Notes under the pieces: generated by a model
Databases searched by the model: none
What the model was told of the DNA's origin: nothing
What the model saw: only the letters and a program-made list of their open reading frames with translations
Program-made: the position numbers and the translations under genes
Shown: in pieces, positions 55,597-64,000 of the stretch
Position numbering within the stretch: the stretch's first letter is position 1
How the letters are laid out: each line of letters opens with the position of its first letter
Assembly (NCBI RefSeq): GCF_963678635.1
Contig: NC_087065.1
Span: 30,814,252-30,878,251 of the forward strand
Direction: 5' to 3'
Source: Symsagittifera roscoffensis
Taxonomy: Eukaryota > Xenacoelomorpha > Acoela > Convolutidae
Length of the DNA stretch: 64,000 nt

Positions 55597-56309
55597 TTAT
55601 TCGCCCTGGCTGAAGAATTCAAGACCTTTGATGATTGTGATCCTGCATCCATGTCTGACTCCGTGTTGGCCTGGTAGCCACTCTTCCCCGATTGCTTGAC
55701 TAATTTGGATGTCCTGCTCTGGGGGTAATTGGCGATGAGGAAAAATGATCTCTGGTGTTGTCGGTGACGAAAACGAAGACCATCTTGTGATTTCTTCTAT
55801 CAACGACCCTGTTACGTCTGCACTATGTATCCTCACTTGTTTAGGAGCTTGAGCACCCTCTGGCAGCCTGGATGACACATACGTTCCTGTATTTTCTCCT
55901 CTTGACAACCCTGTTACGTTTGCGCCATGTATCTTCACCTGTTTAGGAGCTCGGCAGCCTTGATGACGAACTGGTCAATTTTAGAGTTGGCGGTGGCTGC
56001 TTTATCTTTGATGTACCCACTACTGACAATTTCTTATTGGACGATGCCTGGCTTTTCTCCCCTGACTGAGCAAACTCAGAATATTTCAACGGCGAAATTA
56101 TTAGCTTCCCGGATCCGGATCGTCTTGCTGGTGATGAGCACATATTCAACTCCTCCGAAGTGTCTTCCTCATTTTATATTTTGGAAAGAACCACTACATA
56201 TGCCGGTGTTTGCTGTGGTTTTGGCTTGCAGCAATGTATTGCGCCACCTTAGCGCAATTCTACCGCTTTCTTTATCCTGTCCAAGGCATTGAAAGCAGGC
56301 ACCTCTGAT
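55597..56309. pseudogene. Coding-like segment, left copy of a tandem duplication
   Basis: The plus strand reads CFIFDVPTTDNFLLDDAWLF, DPDRLAGDEHIFNSSEVSSS and YAGVCCGFGLQQCIAPP, ending TAG near 56250, with a TGA inside (56066). The minus strand is open too (113 codons at 55938-55597, with APKQVRIHSADVTG and a second similar motif QVKIHGANVTG 36 residues away). Third codon positions of the two frames coincide, so I cannot choose the strand. Unknown family. Probably a decayed exon or repeat-borne gene. Confidence 0.45.
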
Positions 56310-56556
56310 TGTCTTCTTGGCTTAGTCCTGGCTCCTGTCGGTTCTTTTGTTTTTTCTAAACGCTTGATCTTTTAAGAGCAGGTTTTAAGACACACATCAT
56401 CAATTTTTGGCAGAACTTTTAGCTTGAATGTTTTTATTAACGATCTCCCTGACCGTATAACCAATAAATTACTAAATTAAATTACTTTTTGAATAATCAG
56501 ATATCAGTAACTTTCCTAGAATGTTATGCTTTCTCTAAACTTGGTTACTCAGTCTA

Positions 56557-56675
56557 ATGGCGGCAACTCCTTCGCCTTTTAGCGCTTTTTCTGCAACAAC
56601 TGTCAACTGTAGTGAGTTATGTATAGGTTACTGTACTAGAGTAATTTCAGATAAGGTACACCGTCTGCTCATCCC
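56557..56675 (+). repeat. Dispersed repeat, truncated copy
   Basis: Starts with the ATGGCGGCAACTCCTTCGCC block and breaks at 56668, where the next copy of the coding-like segment begins (CTCATCCCTGTCTGACTCCG). Other copies at 57497 and 57824. The joint marks the tandem duplication border. Confidence 0.75.
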
Positions 56676-57249
56676 TGTCTGACTCCGTGTTGGCCTGGCA
56701 GCCGTAGCCACTCTTCCCCGATTGCTTGACTAAATTGGATGGTCCTGCTCTGGGGGTAATTGGCGATGAGGAAAAACGATCTCTGGTGTTGTCGGTGACA
56801 GAAATGAAGAAAATCTTCTGATTTCTTCTATCAACGACCCTGTTACGTCTGCACTATGTATCCTCACCTGTTTAGGAGCTTGAGAACCCTCTGGCAGCCT
56901 GGATGACGATCTGGTCAATTTTAGAGTTGGCGGTGGCTGCTTTATCTTTGATATACCCACTACTGACAATTTCTTATTGGACGATGCGTGGCTTTTCTCC
57001 CCTGACTGCGCAAACTCGGAATACATCAACGGCGAAATTATTAGCTTCCCGGATCCGGATCGTCTTGCTGGTGATGAGCACATATTCAACTCTTCCGAAG
57101 TGTCTTCCTCATTTTATATTTTGGAAAGAACCACTACATATGCCGGTGTTTGCTGTGGTTTCGGCTTGCAGCAATGTATTGCGCCACCTTAGCCCAATTC
57201 TACCGATTTCTATATCCTGTCCAAGGCATTGAAAGCAGGCACCTCTGAT
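56676..57249. pseudogene. Coding-like segment, right copy of the tandem duplication
   Basis: Second copy of 55640-56309. Here the TGA of the left copy is TGC, so the plus frame from GSLDDDLVNFRVGGGCFIF to CIAPP is open; upstream the plus strand also reads LFPDCLTKLDGPALGVIGDE in another frame. The minus strand is open for 119 codons (57089-56730). Of eight differences between the copies in the shared frame, six fall in third positions of both strands. Confidence 0.5.
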
Positions 57250-57289
57250 TGTCTTCTTGGCTTAGTCCTGGCTCCTGTCGGTTCTTTTG

Positions 57290-57770
57290 TTTTTTCTAAA
57301 CGCTTGATTTTTTAAGAGCAGGTTTTAAGACAAACATCATCAATTTTTTGCTCAACTTTTAGCTTGAATGTTTTTATTAACGATCTCCCTGACCGTAAAA
57401 CCAATAATTTACTAAAGTAAATTACTTTTTGAATAATCAGATATCAGTAACTTTCCTAGAATGTTATGCTTTCTCTAAACTTGGTTACTCAGTCTAATGG
57501 CGGCGACTCCTTCGCCTTTTAGCGCTTTTTCTGCAACAACTGTCAACCGTAATGAGTTATGTATAGATTACTGTACTCATAGAGTAATTTCAGATAAGGT
57601 ACACCGTCTGCTCCTCACGCTATCTTATTTTCGGCCGGATAGATTCGTGCAACTTCTTAGTCTATTACCAATCTTAATTTTATTCTTAAATCTCCTAGTC
57701 TCAATAGATCTAGTGCACACCGGTTTACGCGAGTTAGTTCCACAATGAGAACAACTGTATTCTAAGTTTA
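57290..57770 (+). repeat. Dispersed repeat copy with 83-codon ORF
   Basis: Contains the open frame 57497-57748 (MAATPSPFSAFSATTVNRNE, then HRVISDKVHRLL and a hydrophobic LPILILFLNLLVSID, possibly a membrane helix). Upstream sequence (57270-57490) matches 56330-56555. The ORF recurs at 57824 and, in part, inverted at 13508. Confidence 0.75.
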
Positions 57771-58260
57771 ACAGTAACTTTCCTAGAATGTTATGCTTTC
57801 TCTAATCTTGGTAACTCAGTCTAATGGCGGCGACTCCTTTGCCTTTTAGCGCTTTTTCTTCAACAACTGTCAACCGTAACGAGTTATGTATAGGTAACTG
57901 TACTCATAGAGTAATTTCAGATAAGGTAAACCGTCTGCTCGTCACGCTATCTTATTTTCGGCCGGATAGATTCGTGCAACTTCTTAGTCTATTACCAATC
58001 TTAATTTTATTCTTAAATCTCCTAGTCTCAATAGATCTAGTGTACACCGGTTTACGCGAGTTAGTCCCAGAATGAGAACAACTGTATTCTAAGTTTAATT
58101 CAAATTGTTCTGGTGTTGAAACCACAAGTAGTTTCAAGACTTCACAAATACATAGATTGTTGGTTTTATGGAGTATGATTGGTTAGTATTTAATATTTTA
58201 TTAAGATAAAATATCATAATAATAACCAATGATAATTATTAGTTCAGATCTGGTTCCACC
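57771..58260 (+). repeat. Dispersed repeat copy with 83-codon ORF, second
   Basis: 57824-58075 is the same 83-codon frame with about ten substitutions, most of them amino-acid changing. It continues rightward through GGAGTATGATTGGTTAGTAT to GATCTGGTTCCA, matching the inverted copy at 13325-13440. Confidence 0.75.
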
Positions 58261-58920
58261 CAATCGGGGTTTAGAGAGTTTTCGTTTTTGTTCTTTGACA
58301 TTCGTTTGTAATGAAGGATGGATGATGTTTGTTTGTATTTCTCGAGCATCATTTCTGTTTCTTTCTTGGAGAAGGATGTCTTATCCGTCTGCTCCAGGAA
58401 GATGGAATCGTCGGTATCAGTCTGTCATTCGACATTGAGTGTGACCGCCAACTGTTGCTGTTGTTTCTAGAATTCAATCTGATTTCCAAGTGGTTTGTTA
58501 TGATCGTTTGTTCTTGTTTAGTAGAGAACAGTGTTTCGGTCTCGTTTGGAAATGGCGTGAAGTTTGAGCTTGGGTGCAATGCCTGGTGACCTGGATCTGT
58601 ACTTATACTTGAACCAATGGATTTCCTTTTCTGCGATGCCAAGTCGCACACTAAATCCATTGAGTGTAGTGACTGTAGGCAGCATGTCAGGTGGGTTTTG
58701 CCATTCCGTAATTGCAGTGTGATTGGGTTGTCAAGTTCCTTGCTGCTAGTCTTTGGGCTGCTTGTAATCTCTATACTGCATTATATCATTTATATATACA
58801 AATCTTTGTTAATATTGATTTTTAGTTATGATCTTTGTTTTAGTTTTTATCGCAAAAGCGTTATTATTTAGTTCGGTTATTTTTAAGAGCTACTCACACT
58901 TGAGTAACTCTCGTCAAAAA
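58261..58920. other. Unassigned stretch with ORFs on both strands
   Basis: Minus frame 58660-58349 (103 codons, Ser/Asn/Pro-rich) and plus frame 58329-58589 (86 codons) overlap. Neither has a motif. A 12-base inverted pair, AATGGATTT and AAATCCATT, flanks 58616-58664. No call. Confidence 0.35.
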
Positions 58921-58944
58921 TAGCGTCGTGGGTGTCACAAAGCG

Positions 58945-59025
58945 TGGATGTAGCTCGGTGGGTGAGGCCGGCTATAGAGCAAGCTCAAGACTTCCTGTTC
59001 TGGTGGGTTAGGCAAGAAATGAGGG
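58945..59025 (+). ncRNA. Possible tRNA-like (SINE head) sequence
   Basis: TAGCTCGGTGGG (58951-58962) resembles a Pol III box A and GCTCAAGAC (58983-58991) resembles box B with one mismatch, 20 bases after box A, which is short. No cloverleaf could be folded by eye. Low confidence. Confidence 0.2.
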
Positions 59026-59352
59026 TATAATTTCGTGCTCTTTTCTTGGAGGGTCCTGTGTTAGTTCAAGCTTTCATGCCAATTTTTGTTACTAGTGTTT
59101 TCTTTTGTTGTCTTAATTTGTCTTTTCTTCAAAAATCAAATTGTTTAATTTGGGTTTGTCTTAAGACTTTTTGGTGTTTTGTTCCTTTGTGTTCAGACTT
59201 AAAAGTAGTCTTTAAAAGAATAAATTATCCAGTTCTAAGCTGGTTTTAATCATGTTTGGGTACCGTGCGTTTTCTTTTCTTAGTCATGCTGTTAGGTTGT
59301 GGTTTATGGTATTTAGTAAGCTTGCGTTGGTTAGTTTGGATTATTATATAAT
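59026..59352. other. Non-coding stretch
   Basis: A 67-codon plus frame (59046-59249) is hydrophobic and Cys/Phe-rich but motif-free; no gene called. Confidence 0.4.
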
Positions 59353-60845
59353 TCCTTTCCAACCGGGTTAGAGGAAAATTTGAAACATGTTAAATTTGTT
59401 AAAGTTGTTATCAGTGAAAGTTGAAACTCAAATTCATTATTTTAAACAATTCTTTGTGGGCGAGCAATGCAAGTGTGGATAGAATATTCGGGCGAGAGAA
59501 AATAAACAAGCGTCTTTGCAATTTAAGAACAATTTTTATCAATTTACTACTTTGAAAATTATAAATTTACTGCTTGATTTGGGGGTTGAAATTATTAAGT
59601 TATTTTCAGTTTATGAATATTCACTACTTTGGGGGAAAGAAGTTATATAATAATTTACTGCTTTGTACGGGGTAATTTATTGCTTTATAAGTTAATAGAA
59701 ATTAATTATTTGAAAAAGAGTTTCTGTTCTTTATTTTGCTTTTTGTTTTGTAGATGATTGATGATTGTGCCTATAAAGAAACAGAGAAAACATTGAATAA
59801 TAAAGGTTAGTGTTGTTTGAATTTATTAGCGAAATTTTGAATTCATATTACCTTAATTGTCGGTGAAGAAGCCATGAGGAAAAACATCGTGGATGATATC
59901 AGATGAGGTTAGTAGTTTAGCTAACAAACGAATGATGTGTTTAGTTTGCAAAAGTGGCCAAAGCAATTCAAGTGCTTTAATGATGTTACGTTCTTCAGTG
60001 TTAGGTGATTTTTCATACGGTGTGTTTTGAATTAGGTTATATAATTTGTGATTGTAGCGAGTGCTATATAGGAATTCTAGGATGGGGACTTCGACGGGCT
60101 GAAGGAATTCATGAGGGCAATTAGTGGGCGGGACAATTAGTTTAGTGGTTTGTTTAGTGGGCAGAAGATATACATCTGAGTGATGGGATCATAATTTCGG
60201 AGAGTGCCTAGTAGGTTAGTGTCTTTAATACAATAGGTCAAGTTAAGAAAAAACGGTGATGTGTATTTTGAGTTAATGTATCGAAGTCTATGGTGAGGTA
60301 TCCTATTTGCGTGAACTGATTTGAGGTTAGTGCTGTTGTTAGAAGGTAGAGTAGGGTGCTGCTTACTTCATTATTATGAGGGGTGTTATATATTGGTGAT
60401 GTTAATGGATTAGATAAGTGGTAATGGGGAGTCCATGAGAGTGTGGGATATAAGACATGCTCGTTTACCTAATTGGGTTTTTCATCATTGGGGTCGGAAT
60501 GGAAGTATGTATATTGTGGGAAAAAGGGTAGGCATATTTGTAGGAATTCTTTCGTATTAGTGTGAAGTGGATGATATATGAATGTGGTGGATGTCCCTGG
60601 TTTGGATGGGAATGGGGTATTTGGGAATTTTCTTTAAAATGTTCGGTAATCGAGGTTGGTACTAGAGGATGGGGTTGATGGGAAATGGGGTTTTGGGAGG
60701 CTGTATAAGTTGAAGAAGGGTTTGGGCTGATGGGTTTGATGATGTTAATGATCGTGAAAATTGGTGAATAGTTAGTGTCTAAGGGTGTTGCAATTGTTGT
60801 TGTAGTGTTATGAAGTTATCAAGTACATGTGATATCTGTGTGTTT
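59353..60845 (-). mobile_element. Element 3 tail, left copy with internal deletion
   Basis: Matches 61070-62970. It follows the right copy to about 60299 (TCTATGGTGAGGT), then jumps to the equivalent of 62427 (TCCTATTTGCGTGAACTG), so about 395 bases are missing. Decayed Pro/Ser/Thr-rich coding on the minus strand, with stops. The lower part (59353-59760) is non-coding with repeated TTTACTGCTTT-like words. Confidence 0.75.
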
Positions 60846-61069
60846 ATCTTTATTAATTTTTTTTTCTGTTTCTTTAGTCTTTAGATCACGATCATCTACA
60901 AACAGAAAAACCAAATAAAAATTACAGACTCCTTCATAATTTATAAATTTCTAATAACAAACCGCAATGAATAATGAAGTAAAATTCCTTCCCCACAGTA
61001 GTAAATTAAAATATAACTTCTTTTCCCCCATGTAGTAAATAACTAAACATTTATTTATGTAAGCTGAAC
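60846..61069 (+). repeat. Inverted fragment of the element tail
   Basis: 60862-61000 matches 54755-54895 of the element 1 tail in the same orientation as element 1, opposite to the flanking element 3 copies. Shared: TTTAGATCACGATCATCTAC and CCTTCCCCACAGTAGTAAA. Confidence 0.75.
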
Positions 61070-61856
61070 TCCTTTCCAACCGGGTTAGAGGAAAATTTGA
61101 AACGTGTTAAGTTTGTTACAGTTGTTATCAGTGAAAGTTGAAACTCAAATTCATTATTTTAAACAATTCTTTGTGGGCGAGCAATGCGAATGTGGATAGA
61201 ATATTCGGGCGAGAGAAAATAAAGAAGCGTCTTTGAAAAACATTTTTTATCAATTTACTACTTTGAAAATTATACATTTACTGCTTGATTTGGGGGTTGA
61301 AATTATTAAGTTATTTTCAGTTTATGAGTATTCACTGCTTTGGGGGAATGAAATTATATATTAATTTACTGCTTTGTACGGGGTAATTTATTGCTTCAGT
61401 TATTTGATAAGTTAAAAGAAATTAATTATTTGAAAAAGAGTTTCTGTTCTTTATTTTGCTTTTTGTTTTGTAGATGATTGATGATTGTGCCTATAAAGAA
61501 ACGGAGAAAACATTGAATAATAAGGGTTAGTGTTGTTTGAATTTATTAGCGAAATTTTGAATTCATATTACCTTAATTGTCGGTGAAGAAGCCATGAGGA
61601 AAAACATCGTGGATGATATCAGATGAGGTTAGTAGTTTAGCTAACAAACGAATGATGTGTTTAGTTTGCAAAAGTGGCCAAAGCAATTCAAGTGCTTTAA
61701 TGATGTTACGTTCTTCAGTGTTAGGTGATTTTTCATACGGTGTGTTTTGAATTAGGTTATATAATTTGTGATTGTAGCGAGTGCTATATAGGAATTCTAG
61801 GATGGGGACTTCGACGGGCTGAAGGAATTCATGAGGGCAATTAGTGGGCGGGACAA

Positions 61857-62123
61857 TTAGTTTAGTGGTTTGTTTAGTGGGCAGAAGATATACATCTGAG
61901 TGATGGGATCATAATTTCGGAGAGTGCCTAGTAGGTTAGTGTCTTTAATACAATAGGTCAAGTTAAGAAAAAACGGTGATGTGTATTTTGAGTTAATGTA
62001 TCGAAGTCTATGGTGAGGTTGTCGTGCTGGTGTATTGAAGATGTAATGGTGTTGAATAAATTGATAATAAGTGTACGTATGTGTTTGCTTAGTTCGTAAC
62101 ATGACTTGGTGTGAACAGTTCAA
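61857..62123 (-). CDS. Conserved tail ORF (element 3)
   Basis: 88 codons with TKQTHTYTYYQFIQHHY, INSKYTSPFFLNLTYCI and NYDPITQMYI. The element 1 tail at 54170-54388 encodes a similar peptide. Probably the C-terminal part of the long post-env reading frame, which continues upstream on the minus strand with stops. Function unknown. Confidence 0.5.
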   Translation of the reverse strand: MNCSHQVMLRTKQTHTYTYYQFIQHHYIFNTPARQPHHRLRYINSKYTSPFFLNLTYCIKDTNLLGTLRNYDPITQMYIFCPLNKPLN

Positions 62124-63015
62124 ATCACGTTCTTTGGATGCCAGGAATTGAAAGGTTAGTAAAAAAAGGTTGAGTTTGTTAAATTATGATTCATAAGCAT
62201 TAGTATTACGTAGTGCTGCGTAGATGACCTTGTCGTATTTTTTATTTAAGATGTTGAGCGTGAAAGTGTATGAGGTTTTAATGAAAATTTTTTTGTTTAA
62301 TTGAGGACTAGTATATGGGTCGTTGCTTAGACAAATGTCTTCATTTGGTCGGATGATATTATGGTCGTAATAATCGATGGGGTAATTTTTAGCTTTAGGT
62401 GCAGTAAATTTGGTTAGTGATTCTCTGTATCCTATTTGCGTGAACTGATTTGAGGTTAGTGCTGTTGTTAGAAGGTAGAGTAGGGTGCTGCTTACTTCAT
62501 TATTATGAGGGGTGTTATATAGTGGTGATGTTAATGGAATAGATAAGTGGTAATGAGATGTCCATGAGAGTGTGGGATATAAGACATGCTCGTTTACATA
62601 ATTGGGTTTTTCATCATTGGGGTCGGAATGGACGTATGTATTTTGTGGGAAAAAGGGTAGGCATATTTGTATGAATTCTTTCGTATTGGTGTGAAGTGGA
62701 TGATATATGAATGTGTAGGATGTTCCTGGGTTGGATGGGAATGGGGTATTTGGTAATTTTCTTTAAAATGTTCGGTAAGCGCGGTTGGTACTAGAGGATG
62801 GGGTTGATGGGAAGTGGGGTTTTGAGAGGCTGTATAAGTTGAAGAGGGGTTTGGGTTGATGGGTTTGATGATGTTAATGATCGTGAAAATTGGTGAATAA
62901 ATAGTGTCTAAGGGTGCTGCAATTGTTGTTGTAGTGTTATGAAGTTATCAAGTACATGTGATATCTGTGTGTTATCTTGGTCGTTGTTATCGGATGATTT
63001 GCTGGTTAGAGGGTA
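62124..63015 (-). pseudogene. Interrupted post-env region (element 3)
   Basis: The frame of the post-env ORF continues past TAA 63016 with SSDNNDQDNTQISHVLDNF and ITLQQQLQHP before TAG; later pieces in several frames are rich in Pro, Thr, Ser and Tyr. Decayed; unknown function. Partly duplicated at 60.3-60.84 kb. Confidence 0.45.
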
Positions 63016-63354
63016 TTATGTAGATCTGACATGTGGAATGGGAGAGAGAGGGGAAAGAGGTTCAATTTTGACTTGGGAATGGAGAGGTTGAAAGGGAGGT
63101 TGGGAAAATGTAGACGGGCTGGGTTCAGAGTTTTCAAATTCGTCGGGTGTTTCGATATTGGAGTTGTTGAATAGGGAGATGGTGTTATATACTGTTGTGT
63201 TGGAATTTTTAGTATCTGATTCCATGCTGGGTGAAAAGTTAGAATGAAGTGATTGAGGTGGGGGGAAAGCAAAAAGTGAGAATATTGGGAAGTTGTTCTG
63301 AAGGTTGGCTGGCTGGGAAATTGATCGATGGAGGGATCCAATTTGGCGGCTCAT
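63016..63354 (-). CDS. Post-env ORF (element 3)
   Basis: 112 codons starting MSRQIGSLHRSISQPANLQ, the same start as the truncated ORF at 28251 in element 1. Ser/Pro/Asn-rich with an acidic patch (IETPDEFENSEPSPSTF). It ends in TAA at 63016, after which the same frame stays protein-like. It overlaps another open frame (63341-63006), which I treat as the shadow. Unknown function, but the start is kept in two elements. Confidence 0.6.
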   Translation of the reverse strand: MSRQIGSLHRSISQPANLQNNFPIFSLFAFPPPQSLHSNFSPSMESDTKNSNTTVYNTISLFNNSNIETPDEFENSEPSPSTFSQPPFQPLHSQVKIEPLSPLSPIPHVRST

Positions 63355-63570
63355 CGTGGGTTAAAAAGATGGTTGTTCTGAGAACAAAAATTAGTGGTAT
63401 GTGAGTGTTCTATAATTTTTTTTGTATGTGTCGTCTATATTGGGTTGTTGGGTTATTATATGGTGGATTGGGCACTGTGGATAATTATATTTTGAAGTTA
63501 TGAGGTCTGATAGGGCAATATTTCTAAGGGGTACCAATGATAAGGGGTGGTTATGATTGAGTTTTTGTAA

Positions 63571-64000
63571 TTATGGTGCTGTGTGCGTTGTATTTGTATC
63601 GTTTCGTGATTCGTCATACGTGTTTGGTGTTATTGATAACTTGGTGTTATATACTTTTATTTGAGCGTCTAAAAGAATTTTATTGATTGATGATGAAAAT
63701 TTTCCAAAAGTTCCTGCAAAAAGTATGCGTGCTACGCTTGCTTGTTTATTTACTCGTGTGTGTATTGCGCATGCATTATAGATTCCTTTTAAGAGAGAGA
63801 AAAGAAATCCAAGAAAATTAAACATTGCGTGTAATATAGTCAATCTTTCTAAGATATAGTAGGGCCATCCTAGAAACGCAAAAAGTTCGTTTTTCAAATT
63901 TACAAAACTAAAACTATTTATATTTGATATATCTTGTGGTCTGTATTTTCGCCATTTAATTAAATGTAATCTTTTATATCTCTAAAACATCCGCATAGTC
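63571..64000 (-). pseudogene. Envelope-like protein, C-terminal part (element 3)
   Basis: Open from 63897 (108 codons), with the membrane segment FLGWPYYILERLTILHAMF and FLGFLFSLLKGIYNACAI, matching 27705-28040 of element 1. Upstream to the edge it is broken by a TAA and a shift. The TGA that breaks element 1 at 27887 is absent here. Confidence 0.75.

Larger units (their letters stand above)
61070..64000 (-). mobile_element. Element 3: relative of element 1, right copy, enters from right edge
   Basis: Reading on the minus strand from the window edge: end of env, post-env ORF, a long Pro/Ser/Thr/Gln-rich region with stops, a conserved TKQTHTYT-type ORF and a non-coding 3' part. Order and similarity match element 1 (26.9-28.36 kb and 54.19-54.9 kb). 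It lacks the 733-bp insertion, so it shows the uninterrupted order. Confidence 0.8.

Overview
The window looks like repeat-rich DNA from a eukaryote, most likely an invertebrate animal. There are no operons, ribosome binding sites or bacterial genes. It holds a satellite array, two families of Ty3/gypsy-type LTR retroelements (one with an envelope-like gene), nested insertions, dispersed repeats and gene fragments. I could not name the species, and no intact single-copy host gene is visible. Almost every coding region is broken by in-frame stops, by frameshifts (many in homopolymer runs) or by deletions.

Layout. 1-8760: tandem satellite with a unit near 337 bp. 9135-10862: a short-period tandem repeat and a family of small palindromes. 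11411-12735: an interrupted minus-strand coding frame and a local duplication. 13325-13720: an inverted copy of a dispersed repeat that recurs at 56.5-58.3 kb. 15.47-28.36 kb, plus strand: element 1, AT-rich and decayed, in the order gag, protease, reverse transcriptase, RNase H, integrase, a small membrane ORF, an envelope-like gene and a post-env ORF. It breaks at 28360 and its downstream part resumes at 54194.

28.36-54.19 kb: two direct repeats of 733 bp (28361-29093 and 53461-54193) bracket element 2, which reads on the minus strand. It has gag (two copies of its 5' end, one truncated), protease, RT/RNase H, an unusually long linker with 14-residue repeats, integrase, a Pol tail, and then about 8.5 kb of further coding sequence (38.4 to 29.86 kb). 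Part of that resembles an SGNH hydrolase; the rest I do not recognise. The span of about 25 kb is very large for an animal Ty3/gypsy element. Its 5' part is full of the heptamer GGAGGGT.

54.2-64 kb: the tail of element 1, a tandem duplication of a coding-like segment (55.6-57.25 kb), copies of the dispersed repeat, a possible tRNA-like sequence, and element 3. Element 3 is a minus-strand relative of element 1 that enters from the right edge with the end of its env gene; its 3' end is present twice.

In intact form these elements would make a Gag particle, mature it with the protease, reverse-transcribe and integrate their DNA; elements 1 and 3 would add a membrane glycoprotein. The copies here look inactive: element 1 has YLED where RT needs YxDD, and element 2 has a deletion inside RT.
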